DNA of 41,237 bases from Vibrio sinaloensis DSM 21326 (lineage in GTDB: Bacteria; Pseudomonadota; Gammaproteobacteria; Enterobacterales; Vibrionaceae), in NCBI RefSeq assembly GCF_000189275.1, contig NZ_AEVT01000024.1, forward strand, positions 1 to 41,237, given 5' to 3'. Under the pieces are notes generated by a model. It was not told where the DNA came from. It saw only the letters and a program-made list of their open reading frames with translations, and did no database searches. This document shows positions 24,802-34,063 of the stretch, piece after piece (the stretch's first letter is position 1; each line of letters begins with the position of its first letter). The position numbers and the translations under genes were made by a program.

Positions 24802-25858
24802 CGCTGCTACGGTGACGGTTGGAGTCTATATTGGGTACGTCTTCAAACTGTGATTGATTTGCATCGCAATAGACCGACACCCTATTTCGGCCAAGCGCTT
24901 TAGATTGATAGAGTGCGAGATCGGCGCGTTTCATCCAGCCTTGACTCTCTTCGAAAGGTTGAGATTGGGCAATACCGCAACTCAACGTGACTTCTTTTTG
25001 GTGAGGGTAATTCTGTTCGCGGACATTGTGGCAGATGAGAGCCATAATGGATTCTACTGAATATTGATCGATGCCATGAAACAGAAGCAAAAACTCGTCA
25101 CCACCTAAACGAAACAACCGATCATCCGCGCGAGTGTTGTGATTAAGCACCCGGACGACTTCATTAATGACGTCATCTCCGACATCGTGGCCATACTGAT
25201 CGTTGATCACTTTAAAATGGTCAATATCAATCATGACGATGGTGGAGTGATTGTATTGCTCTATGGCGCGCTCTAACGAAGCATGAAGCTGGTGGCGATT
25301 GAGCGCTCCGGTCAATACGTCTCTTTCAGATAGGTGCCTTAGCTCACTTTGCAGCTTTCTCACTTCTTTGACCACCACATACACAATGACAAACGTCGCG
25401 ACCAATGAAAAGGCGTATCGAGCTGTGATCTCAGGATCTTGATGTGGAAACAGCGCTGCGCTAACCCCCAAAACGATGATGGTGTTGGCGATTGCCGCTG
25501 TTTTTTGTGGCAGAAGAAATACGATCGCGATAATAATCGGGAACACCCAATAGCTGGCGAGTGTGCCAAACACATCCACCGCCATTACAATCGAGATGGT
25601 CAATAAGGTAAGCGGGATGACATGACCAAACAGGCGCGAGTTGTTGTATATAATGAACGCAACTTCGAGCAGTAGGGTGATTTCGAAAGCCAGTAAGACG
25701 ATACCTAACATGGTTTCGCCTATTACTATGTTTTTAATTGCAAGTGGAACAAAGATAACTAACGTGAGAGCGGCAATAAACTTAAGGACTTGCTTTTGTT
25801 TGCCTATATCAAGGATGGCGTCACCAGGCTTGTGCTCGAAAACTCTCAATTTCACCAT
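24794..25858 (-). CDS. membrane-bound diguanylate cyclase
   Basis: 354 aa. About six membrane helices (roughly residues 26-175) without a periplasmic domain, then a GGDEF domain. The active site RLGGDEF is intact, and an inhibitory site (RADD, five residues before) is present, so feedback inhibition by c-di-GMP is expected. AAGGGG precedes the ATG at 25858, which is preferred over the further upstream frame start at 25918. It lies 118 bp after the cosR stop on the same strand with no terminator between, so it may be partly co-transcribed with cosR. Confidence 0.9.
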   Translation of the reverse strand: MVKLRVFEHKPGDAILDIGKQKQVLKFIAALTLVIFVPLAIKNIVIGETMLGIVLLAFEITLLLEVAFIIYNNSRLFGHVIPLTLLTISIVMAVDVFGTLASYWVFPIIIAIVFLLPQKTAAIANTIIVLGVSAALFPHQDPEITARYAFSLVATFVIVYVVVKEVRKLQSELRHLSERDVLTGALNRHQLHASLERAIEQYNHSTIVMIDIDHFKVINDQYGHDVGDDVINEVVRVLNHNTRADDRLFRLGGDEFLLLFHGIDQYSVESIMALICHNVREQNYPHQKEVTLSCGIAQSQPFEESQGWMKRADLALYQSKALGRNRVSVYCDANQSQFEDVPNIDSNRHRSSVK

Positions 25859-25976
25859 ACAGCCCCTTGAATTAGACGAAATCTGAGTGCCAGGGCCGAA
25901 GAAACGGTGCCCTTGCAAAGCTCATTGGCATAATTAAAACATTAGACCAAGGTTTTGAGATTTCAATCAGGACGGC

Positions 25977-26453
25977 TTATTCAGGCTTGGTAATGCTGCC
26001 AAGTTCAAGAACTGGCGCTACTTCAATATCTTCCGCATTCATCATGGATGAAATTCGCTGTACAGATGAAAGTAACAGCGACTGCTCCCACTCTTCAAGC
26101 TGTTGAAACTTATTGATGAAGTTTTGTTGCAGTGGCATTGGTGCTTCACTCAACACCTCCAACCCTTTTTCGGTCAGATGAGCGTGGACTTTACGCTTAT
26201 CTTGGACGCTGCGAACCCGCTTGACCAGATCATTACGTTCTAGGCGGTCAAGAATCGTGGTTGCGGTGGCTTGGCTCATGTTGGTGTGATTAGAAAGTTC
26301 ACGGATCGTCACTTCACCTAGCTCTTTGATGGAACGCATCAAAATAAGCTGAGGACCTGTTAAACCAGACTCTTTACTTAATCGTTTTGAGTGTAAGTCG
26401 ATAGCGCGAATAATTTGGCGAATTGATACGAGAACTTCTTCGTGCTTTTCCAA
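25977..26453 (-). CDS. cosR: CosR, MarR-family compatible-solute regulator
   Basis: 158 aa MarR-type repressor. Winged helix-turn-helix at about 40-105 (IRELSNHTNMSQATATTILD; wing VRSVQDKRKVHAHLT). In Vibrio this protein represses ectoine synthesis and betaine transport genes at low salinity. The divergent gene is a BCCT betaine transporter, the same pairing as cosR/bcct3 of V. parahaemolyticus and VC1278/VC1279 of V. cholerae (from knowledge). It probably acts in the 390-bp gap between them. Confidence 0.88.
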   Translation of the reverse strand: MEKHEEVLVSIRQIIRAIDLHSKRLSKESGLTGPQLILMRSIKELGEVTIRELSNHTNMSQATATTILDRLERNDLVKRVRSVQDKRKVHAHLTEKGLEVLSEAPMPLQQNFINKFQQLEEWEQSLLLSSVQRISSMMNAEDIEVAPVLELGSITKPE

Positions 26454-26628
26454 TGTTTTTCCTTAGTGAGCAAGCGTTAGGAGGCGAGAAAATACATCAA
26501 AATTAACTGTAATTGAAGTGTAAAAACCATTCCAAATTCAGTTTAGCGACATCGGCTGTCATTTCATTCCTCGCGCCAGTTTTCAATATAGCTCGGCAAA
26601 TGTTTAGTATTCGAAACGTATAGTGAAA

Positions 26629-26643
26629 AGTGACGATATCACT
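26629..26643. promoter_or_regulatory. inverted repeat, candidate CosR operator 1
   Basis: AGTGA-CGATA-TCACT, perfect 5-bp arms, sized like MarR-family operators. Position between the divergent genes is the only support. Confidence 0.3.
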
Positions 26644-26708
26644 CTTGTACGATATTTCCACAAATAAGATAAAAACTGGTGATAAAGTAAACATTTAAGT
26701 CGGTATTA

Positions 26709-26737
26709 CTGGCAACTGACTGCTGAAGGCGTACAAT
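26709..26737 (+). promoter_or_regulatory. candidate sigma-70 promoter of the BCCT gene
   Basis: CTGGCA-N17-TACAAT (4/6 and 5/6 matches). The predicted start near 26744 leaves a leader of about 100 nt. Confidence 0.4.
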
Positions 26738-26768
26738 AATGTGTATTCGATCATGTTTTTAGATGGAA

Positions 26769-26780
26769 GAAATTAATTTC
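26769..26780. promoter_or_regulatory. palindrome, candidate CosR operator 2
   Basis: GAAATTAATTTC is a perfect 12-bp palindrome about 25 bp downstream of the predicted BCCT start site, a position suited to repression. Confidence 0.3.
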
Positions 26781-26843
26781 ATCACTAATGATTTTTCTAT
26801 CTGAAAGCTTGATTAAGGATCGATCTTCGTTAAGAGAGGAAAA

Positions 26844-28421
26844 ATGACAAAAGGTATTGATAAGTACAGTATCGATAGTACCGACTACACCGTTGGTCAA
26901 GATAATGTACAAAAGTGGGGGTTTGACGTACACAACCCCGTATTTGGAGTGAGTGCTGGCTTTATCGCTCTATTCTTAGTGGCTGCGCTGGTTATGGACT
27001 CGGCAACCGCAAAAGCAGCGCTTGATGGACTCAAGTGGCAAATCATTGGTAGCTTTGATTGGCTGTTCATTTGGTCTGGCAATATCTTCGTTGTATTCTG
27101 CCTGGCTTTGATTGTCTCTCCACTCGGTAAGATCCGTTTAGGTGGCCAAGACGCAACCGCAGACTATTCGTTTATCTCATGGCTCTCAATGTTATTTGCT
27201 GCCGGTATGGGTATCGGCTTGATGTTCTGGAGTGTGGCTGAGCCAGTTGCCTACTTTACCGGTTGGTATGAGACGCCACTTGGTGTCGAGGCGAATACCG
27301 CGGAAGCTGCGAAGCTCGCTATGGGCGCGACCATGTTCCACTGGGGTCTACACCCTTGGGCGATTTACGGTATTGTTGCTCTTTCTTTAGCTTTCTTTGC
27401 TTATAACAAAGGCCTACCTCTATCTATTCGTTCTATTTTCTACCCGCTACTTGGCGATCGCGCTTGGGGCTGGGCTGGACACATTGTTGATATCCTTGCG
27501 GTTCTAGCAACGCTATTTGGCCTTGCGACATCCCTAGGCTTAGGCGCACAGCAAGCCGCAAGTGGTATTCACCACGTATTTGGTATTGAAGCTGGTCTTG
27601 GCTTACAAATCGTCGTGATCACTGTGGTTACTTTATTGGCGGTTGTGTCGGTAATTCGTGGTATCGATGGTGGTGTTAAGGTAGTGAGTAACATCAACAT
27701 GATCGTTGCTTTTGTGCTGCTGATTTTGGTTGCGTTAATCGGTTACGCTGTCGCGTTTGGTAACATCGGCACCACCTTGATGGCCTACGTAGAAAACATT
27801 ATTCCACTAAGTAACCCGCACGGTCGTGAAGATGAAGCTTGGTTCCAAGGTTGGACTGTATTCTACTGGGCTTGGTGGATTTCTTGGTCACCATTTGTTG
27901 GTATGTTTATCGCGCGCGTGTCTCGTGGCCGTACGGTACGTGAGTTCATTACTGCCGTTCTTCTCGTACCGACTGCTGTGACTTTGCTTTGGATGTCTGT
28001 CTTTGGTGGCATTGCCATCGATCAAGTGATCAACAACGTTGGTGAGCTGGGGGCGAATGGCCTAACTGATGTCTCTCTAGCCATGTTCCAGATGTTTGAT
28101 GTACTACCAATGGGAACCACGCTTTCTATTATTGCTGTTGTGTTGGTACTGGTGTTCTTCATTACTTCATCAGACTCAGGCTCATTGGTTATCGACAGCA
28201 TTACTGCGGGCGGTAAAGTTGATGCTCCTGTCCTTCAACGTGTCTTCTGGGCATTTATGGAAGGGGCGATTGCGGTTGCACTGCTTTGGATTGGTGGCAC
28301 AGAAGCGATTCAAGCATTGCAAGCGGGGGCTATTTCAACCGCTTTGCCATTTACGATTGTGTTGCTTCTAATGTGTGTGAGCCTTCTAATGGGCATGCGT
28401 ACCGAGAAATACGACCGATAG
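26844..28421 (+). CDS. BCCT-family betaine/compatible-solute transporter
   Basis: 525 aa with 12 membrane helices. Glycine-rich substrate motif AAGMGIGLMFW (about 120) and the Trp-rich signature YWAWWISWSPFVG (about 340) define the betaine/carnitine/choline family; GMGIG is typical of Na+-coupled betaine carriers. Imports glycine betaine and related osmoprotectants during salt stress. The family match and neighbour cosR point to the V. parahaemolyticus BCCT3 / V. cholerae OpuD group. Short cytoplasmic ends, unlike the long tail of BetT. GAGAGGA precedes the ATG. Ends at a strong terminator. Confidence 0.93.
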   Translation: MTKGIDKYSIDSTDYTVGQDNVQKWGFDVHNPVFGVSAGFIALFLVAALVMDSATAKAALDGLKWQIIGSFDWLFIWSGNIFVVFCLALIVSPLGKIRLGGQDATADYSFISWLSMLFAAGMGIGLMFWSVAEPVAYFTGWYETPLGVEANTAEAAKLAMGATMFHWGLHPWAIYGIVALSLAFFAYNKGLPLSIRSIFYPLLGDRAWGWAGHIVDILAVLATLFGLATSLGLGAQQAASGIHHVFGIEAGLGLQIVVITVVTLLAVVSVIRGIDGGVKVVSNINMIVAFVLLILVALIGYAVAFGNIGTTLMAYVENIIPLSNPHGREDEAWFQGWTVFYWAWWISWSPFVGMFIARVSRGRTVREFITAVLLVPTAVTLLWMSVFGGIAIDQVINNVGELGANGLTDVSLAMFQMFDVLPMGTTLSIIAVVLVLVFFITSSDSGSLVIDSITAGGKVDAPVLQRVFWAFMEGAIAVALLWIGGTEAIQALQAGAISTALPFTIVLLLMCVSLLMGMRTEKYDR

Positions 28422-28439
28422 TAGCGCAAAGCTTGGGTT

Positions 28440-28468
28440 AAAAAGGGATGCTTAGCATCCCTTTTTTT
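28440..28468 (+). terminator. terminator of the BCCT gene
   Basis: Stem GGGATGC / GCATCCC with loop TTA, preceded by five A and followed by seven T. Confidence 0.85.
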
Positions 28469-28705
28469 ATGTTTCAAAGTTAGGTAGTAACACTTACATC
28501 AGCACTTTTTTGGCTCACTTCTTTATTGTTCAACGCGTTAAAATAACCCTTCTATTAATAGATGGCTGACGACAAGAATCTTCGAAAAATTAACGATATT
28601 TCAGATAAATAGCTGCTACATTTGTATTTATAAAAAGTATAAGTTTTTGGAAGCAAGGACGCAAAATTGCTTCTTATAAATATCTAATGGCTAGGGAATC
28701 AAAAT

Positions 28706-30343
28706 ATGAACATGAAGTGGATTAGAGAAGTGTCCATAGCGGCACGTGCATGGTCGATATTAGCATTGTTTGCCGTTGGCTTGTTGGTCAACACTTATCT
28801 GAATATCGACAAATCTCGTGAAAATATGAGGGAGAACTACGAGCGTGGTGTTACGACTCTTGTGGAGTCAGCGGTCGGAGTGGTAGACCACTATTACCAG
28901 CTGCATCGCTCTGGTCAGTTGACTGAAAATGAAGCGAAAGGCCAAGCACTGCAAGCCATCTCCGCGATGAGGTTTGATGGTGATAACTATATCTTCGTTG
29001 GTGATGCGCAAGGCGTCCAATTGGCAACGGGAGTGCTCTCTTTGTTGGGTAAGAACATCATGTCGCTGCAAGACAGTGAAGGGCAATACTTTGTAAGAAA
29101 CCTCTATCAGCAAGCACGTAATGGCGGTGGATTTGTTGATTATACTTGGCGAAACCCAGATAAAGAGACTTTAGACCCAAAGACCAGTTACGCCGTACAG
29201 TTTGAACCATGGCAGTGGATGATTGGCTCTGGAATGAACATGGTTGCTTTGCAGGCCGCGACCGCTCGCTCTGAAATCGCCTCCATAACTTACGCTGTTG
29301 GGATACTTGCGGTTCTTTCCATCATGATCGGCTTTTTCATTAAAACCATTACTTCTCCTATCAAGCGTACTGTTAGAGCGATGAAAGACCTTTCTAAAGG
29401 GGAAGGTGACTTAACACAAAGGCTTCCCGAAGAGGGCAGCTCTGAGTTGATTCAGCTATCTCGGCACTTCAACCAATTCGTCGCTTCCGTTCAAGGTATT
29501 ATGCTGAATATCAGCGATGCTGGTAGCCAGGTTTCTAGTGCCGCAAGCCAACTCTCTACGTCGGTACATCATATTGATGAAAGTTTGAATCAGCAGCAGT
29601 CAGATGTGGATATGCTTGCAACGGCAATGACCGAAATGCTAGCGACCGTTGAAGAGGTGGCCAGCAGAACGGTAGAAGCGAATGACGCCAGCCGACAAGC
29701 CGCTTCAGAAGCGAACAGCAGCCACGCTATCATTAGCGAGAATGTTGAAGAAGCCAACCAGCTAGCGAGTCAGATTGAATCAGCAAGTCACGTTGTCCAG
29801 CAACTTGCCAACGATGCACGTAACGTTGATACCGTATTAGAAGTGATTCGAGGGGTTGCAGAGCAAACGAATTTACTTGCCTTAAACGCGGCTATTGAAG
29901 CGGCAAGGGCGGGTGAGCAAGGCCGAGGTTTCGCAGTTGTGGCCGATGAAGTGCGCAGCTTGTCTTTAAGAACGCATGAATCCACCTTAGAGATTCAAAA
30001 CATTGTTGAGAAGCTTCAGCAAGGCGCTGAGAACATTGTCACGGTGATGAACCAAGGTACCCTAAAGGCCGGTAATGCGTCTCAGCTCTCGACGCAAGCG
30101 GGTAATGCTCTTAACCGGATTAATAAGGAAGTGCATACCATTGAAGAGATGAACCAACATATCGCGACCGCGGCAGAAGAGCAAACCGTTACGGTGAATG
30201 ATATTAACCGCAACGTGGTCAGCTTAAATGACATGGCATCAAGTGTGTCTGAAGAGTCAAATCAGATGGCAAGCTCGAGCCAAGAGTTGCGCAATGTGTC
30301 TGAGAACCTGATGACAATGATCAATCGCTTTAAGTTAGCCTAG
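28706..30343 (+). CDS. methyl-accepting chemotaxis protein with single Cache domain
   Basis: 545 aa. Membrane helix 1 at about 13-31, periplasmic single-Cache (sCache_2-type) sensor (about 35-190; [16 protein letters not shown] and [11 protein letters not shown] are its usual marks), membrane helix 2 at about 195-213, HAMP, then a signalling domain. The hairpin tip [18 protein letters not shown] is near residue 385. No C-terminal pentapeptide tether. sCache_2 receptors often bind small organic acids, but the ligand here cannot be told. A second in-frame ATG is at 28712. Likely signals to CheA via CheW/CheV proteins such as the one at 12253. Confidence 0.92.
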   Translation: MNMKWIREVSIAARAWSILALFAVGLLVNTYLNIDKSRENMRENYERGVTTLVESAVGVVDHYYQLHRSGQLTENEAKGQALQAISAMRFDGDNYIFVGDAQGVQLATGVLSLLGKNIMSLQDSEGQYFVRNLYQQARNGGGFVDYTWRNPDKETLDPKTSYAVQFEPWQWMIGSGMNMVALQAATARSEIASITYAVGILAVLSIMIGFFIKTITSPIKRTVRAMKDLSKGEGDLTQRLPEEGSSELIQLSRHFNQFVASVQGIMLNISDAGSQVSSAASQLSTSVHHIDESLNQQQSDVDMLATAMTEMLATVEEVASRTVEANDASRQAASEANSSHAIISENVEEANQLASQIESASHVVQQLANDARNVDTVLEVIRGVAEQTNLLALNAAIEAARAGEQGRGFAVVADEVRSLSLRTHESTLEIQNIVEKLQQGAENIVTVMNQGTLKAGNASQLSTQAGNALNRINKEVHTIEEMNQHIATAAEEQTVTVNDINRNVVSLNDMASSVSEESNQMASSSQELRNVSENLMTMINRFKLA

Positions 30344-30344
30344 C

Positions 30345-30372
30345 TTGTTGCTTCAGAGTGGTGTGGTAGAAT
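30345..30372 (+). promoter_or_regulatory. candidate promoter of the NUDIX gene
   Basis: TTGTTG-N16-TAGAAT just after the chemoreceptor stop codon; predicted start about 22 nt before the ATG at 30401. By-eye match only. Confidence 0.3.
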
Positions 30373-30400
30373 CTCGACAAATTTTCAATCTAAGCCGTAA

Positions 30401-30919
30401 ATGAGACATTTAAAAACGACCACACACCCTGATATTGGGCATTTAGACGATAAGATCGTGTTCACACGCAACGCTGCGCGAGCCATTGTTGTGGACGGGG
30501 AAGATATTCTCTTACTTTATACAGAGCGTTACCACGATTACACCATTCCTGGTGGCGGGTTAGATGAGGGCGAAGATGTCATTGCGGGTATGGTTCGTGA
30601 GCTTGAAGAAGAGACGGGCGCACAGAATATTCATGGCATCAAGCCCTTTGGTATTTATGAAGAGTTTCGCCCTTGGTACAAGGACAACGCAGACGTCGTT
30701 CATATGATTTCTTATTGCTACACCTGTAAGATCAATCGTGAACTTGGTGAAACCTCTTATGAGGACTACGAAATCAAAAATGGTATGAAAGCGGTGTGGA
30801 TGAACATTCATGATGCGATTGCTCACAACGAAAAGACCATGGCAGAGAGTCCAAAAAAAGGCATGAGTATCGAGCGGGAAACCTTCTTGCTCCATTTGAT
30901 TGCTAAAGAGATGCTCTAA
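30401..30919 (+). CDS. NUDIX hydrolase
   Basis: 172 aa. Complete NUDIX box from GLDEGE to RELEEETGA, preceded by YTIPGG, which is typical of MutT-like and nucleoside-diphosphate-type NUDIX enzymes. N-terminal strand region FTRNAARAIVVDGEDILLLY. The substrate cannot be read from the sequence. It follows the chemoreceptor by 57 bp, probably with its own promoter. The ribosome site is weak (TAAGCCGTAA). Ends at a strong terminator shared with the next gene. Confidence 0.88.
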   Translation: MRHLKTTTHPDIGHLDDKIVFTRNAARAIVVDGEDILLLYTERYHDYTIPGGGLDEGEDVIAGMVRELEEETGAQNIHGIKPFGIYEEFRPWYKDNADVVHMISYCYTCKINRELGETSYEDYEIKNGMKAVWMNIHDAIAHNEKTMAESPKKGMSIERETFLLHLIAKEML

Positions 30920-30923
30920 CAAT

Positions 30924-30952
30924 AAAAGCCTGCGAAACCGCAGGCTTTTTTG
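30924..30952. terminator. bidirectional terminator
   Basis: AAAAGCCTGCG and CGCAGGCTTTT with loop AAAC, followed by further T on the plus strand and flanked by A/T on both sides. Serves the NUDIX gene and the convergent GGDEF-like gene. Confidence 0.85.
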
Positions 30953-30954
30953 AT

Positions 30955-31986
30955 CTACTTGACGAGGTGAATAACGTTGTCTTGTGCGCCAAAGAATACG
31001 CTAAACTCATGCTGGTTAGTGACTTTGCTTCTGTTTTGCGCTAACAGCAAATGCTTATCGACAGAGGTAATGAGTTTATCAATGCTGGTCGGTTGGTCTT
31101 GAACATAACTCGAACCGCCGAAACACAAGGTGATGGGGAGCTCACTGCGTTGTTCAACGTGTTCGCAAATTCGCTGACAAATTGAGCTGGCTTCTTGTTG
31201 GTCAGTATCAAGCAGGGCAAGATAGAAATTATCATCTTTACCCCGCGCTACAACGTCTGACTTTCGAATGAGATCTTGTGACACCGCGGCAAAAGTTTGT
31301 AATACCTGGTTGCCAAACTCATATCCGTAGCGCTGATTGATGCCATTCAGATCTTTTACATTGGCTTTGAGAACCAGTACTGAAGAGTGATTACGCTGAC
31401 ATTGCGCAACCATGCGGTCGAGCTCTTCAATAAACGTTTCATAGGTATAGAGATCGGTCAGACTGTCTTTGATTTCCATTAAGCAGCAATATCGTTTTAC
31501 GTCTTCCAGCTCCTTGTGATGGATAAAGTCCGTCACCAACATCATGTCAAACTGAAGGCGTTTACTGAGCGCATCAAGCGTGCTCTTATCATCGGTAAAT
31601 TGCTCAAACCTGTTTAACACCTGTCGATGGAGCTCGAAGCCAATCATGCTATACGTGCTGAGGTTGCATTGCTGATTGGTGAGATCCAATGCATGCTTCG
31701 CCAAGCGATCAATATAGGTTTGGTCGAAGGTTTGATTGAACAACAAGTGAATGTACTCGTTTAGTGCGTTATGGGTTGAAAAATGGGATAACACTGCACT
31801 GATTTGTTCGCTGTGCTGAAACTGTTCCAATAAAGCACGATAAATACCATCACTGAAGTCTTCTTGAGCCTGAGCTGGGATAAGGGCCTGCCACTTTTGG
31901 CACGTATCGGTGCTACAGCGAAACATAGTGAGGCGTGCTTCTAGTTCTACCAGCCCAAATTCAAGTAGTCCATTCGATTGAATCAT
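30955..31986 (-). CDS. degenerate GGDEF protein with a possible globin-like sensor
   Basis: 343 aa. The C-terminal part (about 175-335) is a GGDEF fold: it has the entry motif DSLTDLYTYETF, but the active site reads KDDNF, having lost both glycines and the catalytic acid. The inhibitory site is kept (RKSD, five residues before). It is therefore likely a c-di-GMP binder and not a cyclase. The N-terminal 150 residues are all-helical, and their pattern (YIDRLAKHALDL with a possible proximal His, then STYSMIGFELHRQVL) recalls globin-coupled sensors; that assignment is tentative. The frame runs to a TTG at 32019, but the ATG at 31986 has AGGAG directly upstream. Monocistronic. Confidence 0.75.
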   Translation of the reverse strand: MIQSNGLLEFGLVELEARLTMFRCSTDTCQKWQALIPAQAQEDFSDGIYRALLEQFQHSEQISAVLSHFSTHNALNEYIHLLFNQTFDQTYIDRLAKHALDLTNQQCNLSTYSMIGFELHRQVLNRFEQFTDDKSTLDALSKRLQFDMMLVTDFIHHKELEDVKRYCCLMEIKDSLTDLYTYETFIEELDRMVAQCQRNHSSVLVLKANVKDLNGINQRYGYEFGNQVLQTFAAVSQDLIRKSDVVARGKDDNFYLALLDTDQQEASSICQRICEHVEQRSELPITLCFGGSSYVQDQPTSIDKLITSVDKHLLLAQNRSKVTNQHEFSVFFGAQDNVIHLVK

Positions 31987-32184
31987 CTCGCTCCTCGCTA
32001 TACTTCTGATTGAATACAATACAGAATATCACTCCGTTAATGGAAGGCAAATGTAAACTTTGTGTTTGGTAGAGAATTTGCTGTATACAAAATTGCTTGG
32101 CCTTCTATACTTATCCAAGTAATTGAATTATTAATACTAATAGTTTCGTAGTGACAATAGACCTCACGAGTAAGGGAAGAACAT

Positions 32185-34002
32185 ATGGGGAAGATAAGCA
32201 GGATTGTGCTTGGATGTACCTTGTCGATGACAACGTATTTCAGTTATGCCGATGTGATTGAGACAGACGTTTTAGTCGGCTTTGGAGAGGCAAAGTACAA
32301 GAGTGGATTTACGCACTTCGATTACGTTAACCCCAATGCCCCTAAGTATGGTTCGGTGACCTATGGTCAAGTGGGTACTTACGATAACTTCAACCGTTTT
32401 GCTTCCCGTGGTGTGTCAGCCGCAGGCTCAGGTGAGATGTATGATTCTCTGATGTATTCACCCAGCGATGAGATAAACGCCTACTACCCGCTAATCGCCA
32501 AACAAGTTCGTTACTCTGACGACTACAAATGGTTAGAAATTGATATTAACCCTAAAGCTCGATTCCATGACGGCGAACCAATCACCGCACATGATGTCGC
32601 TTTTACCTTCCGTAAATTGTTTGAACAGGGTGTTCCGCAGTATCGAATTTATTACAAAGATATCAAATCCGTCACAGCGAAAAGTGACCTAACGGTACGC
32701 GTAGAAATGTCGACGCCAAACCGGGAAAAACTGTTTCAATTTGCGCAGACGACACAAGTATTGCCAGAACATTTTTGGAAAGACAAAAATTTAGCTGAGC
32801 CGCTATCTACTCCACCAGTGGGAAGCTCTGCTTATAAAGTAAGCGCGTATAAATCAGGCCAAAGTGTGACTTATGAGCTGGTTGATGATTACTGGGCGAA
32901 AGACTTACCCGTCAATGTAGGGCGGAAAAACTTCCAGACCGTTACTTATGATTATTACCGTGATGAAACGGTTATGTTGGAAGCGTTCAAAGCGGGTGAG
33001 TTCGATTTCAGAATTGAAAACGTCGCTAAGTTCTGGGCCAACTCCTACAACGGCGTAAACTTTGATAAAGGTTACATCGTGAAGGAAGAAATTGCCCACG
33101 AAAAACCGGCTAACACTCAAGCCTTTGTGTTCAATACTCAGCACAGCTTGTTTAAAGATTCGAAAGTTCGAGAGGCACTCACCTATGCGATGGACTTTGA
33201 GTGGATGAACCGCAACATGTTTTACAACCAGTACACGCGGACTCGAAGCTATTTCCAAAACACCGAGTATGAAGCGAAAGGCCAACCGGATAATGACGAG
33301 TTAAAGGTGCTTAATCAGTACAAAGAAAGTTTGCCACCTCGTCTATTCACACAAGAGTTCCAACCTCCGGTAACCGATGGCTCGGGACGAATTCGGATTC
33401 AAATGCGTACTGCATTTAAGTTACTGAAAGAAGCCGGTTGGGAGTTAAACAACAAGGTGATGACCAATAAAGAAAACGGTCAACCTTTTACCTTTGAATT
33501 GCTGATTTATAGCCCCACGACTGAACGTATCGCCATTCCTATTCAAAAGAACCTGAAACGAATGGGCATCGAGATGAAGATCCGCACGGTTGACACTACT
33601 CAATACATCAAACGTCTGCGTGATAGAGACTTCGATATGATCTCGTCCGCTTACTCCGCTAACCCTTATCCAGCGCCGAACTTAATGTTGGTGTGGAACT
33701 CAAACTTTATCGATTCCACGTACAACACAGCGGGCGTGATTGATCCTGTGATTGATAGCCTAACGGAACAAATTGCCAACAGTCAGGAAAACCCTCAAGC
33801 GTTACTGACTTTAGGGAAAGCATTGGACCGCGTCCTACAGTGGAACTTTTACATCATTCCGCAGTGGCACTTAAGCAAATACCGTGTTGCGATGTGGGAT
33901 AAGTTCGAGCGCCCAGACGTGATGCCGAAATACGATCTAGGGCAAGATACTTGGTGGATTTCGAAAGACAAAGCCGCCAAGTTGCCTGAAAAACGTCAAT
34001 AA
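32185..34002 (+). CDS. yejA: YejA, peptide-binding protein of the Yej ABC importer
   Basis: 605 aa periplasmic solute-binding protein, family 5 (oligopeptide/nickel). Signal peptide (about 1-22, ending SYA before DVIETD). Typical stretches: HFDYVNPNAPKYG near the start, ARFHDGEPITAHDVAFTFRK, and VREALTYAMDFEWMNRNMFY. Delivers peptides to YejBEF; in E. coli this importer takes up microcin C and other peptides. AAGGGAAG precedes the ATG. First gene of yejABEF; a hairpin separates it from yejB, which may keep yejA mRNA more abundant. Confidence 0.93.
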   Translation: MGKISRIVLGCTLSMTTYFSYADVIETDVLVGFGEAKYKSGFTHFDYVNPNAPKYGSVTYGQVGTYDNFNRFASRGVSAAGSGEMYDSLMYSPSDEINAYYPLIAKQVRYSDDYKWLEIDINPKARFHDGEPITAHDVAFTFRKLFEQGVPQYRIYYKDIKSVTAKSDLTVRVEMSTPNREKLFQFAQTTQVLPEHFWKDKNLAEPLSTPPVGSSAYKVSAYKSGQSVTYELVDDYWAKDLPVNVGRKNFQTVTYDYYRDETVMLEAFKAGEFDFRIENVAKFWANSYNGVNFDKGYIVKEEIAHEKPANTQAFVFNTQHSLFKDSKVREALTYAMDFEWMNRNMFYNQYTRTRSYFQNTEYEAKGQPDNDELKVLNQYKESLPPRLFTQEFQPPVTDGSGRIRIQMRTAFKLLKEAGWELNNKVMTNKENGQPFTFELLIYSPTTERIAIPIQKNLKRMGIEMKIRTVDTTQYIKRLRDRDFDMISSAYSANPYPAPNLMLVWNSNFIDSTYNTAGVIDPVIDSLTEQIANSQENPQALLTLGKALDRVLQWNFYIIPQWHLSKYRVAMWDKFERPDVMPKYDLGQDTWWISKDKAAKLPEKRQ

Positions 34003-34020
34003 ATCAGAAAGGAACAAACA

Positions 34021-34046
34021 AGCCTCCTAGTCAATGCTAGGAGGCT
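34021..34046 (+). other. intercistronic hairpin between yejA and yejB
   Basis: Perfect 10-bp arms AGCCTCCTAG (34021-34030) and CTAGGAGGCT (34037-34046), loop TCAATG. There is no T tract after it, so a terminator is unlikely. It fits an mRNA-stabilising or attenuating structure of the kind found after binding-protein genes. Confidence 0.65.
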
Positions 34047-34063
34047 GGCAAGTCGAGGGAGCA

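Larger units (their letters stand above)
26454..26843. other. 390-bp divergent control region, cosR / BCCT gene
   Basis: AT-rich. Contains a 5-5-5 inverted repeat at 26629-26643, a candidate sigma-70 promoter at 26709-26737 for the transporter, and a 12-bp palindrome at 26769-26780 just after the expected start. No ORF or RNA gene is convincing. Confidence 0.5.

Noticed and set aside
30560..30922. 120-codon minus-strand frame opposite the NUDIX gene
   Set aside because: The sense strand carries an intact NUDIX box; this is a shadow.
32905..33285. 126-codon minus-strand frame inside yejA
   Set aside because: Antisense to conserved binding-protein sequence and without a ribosome site.
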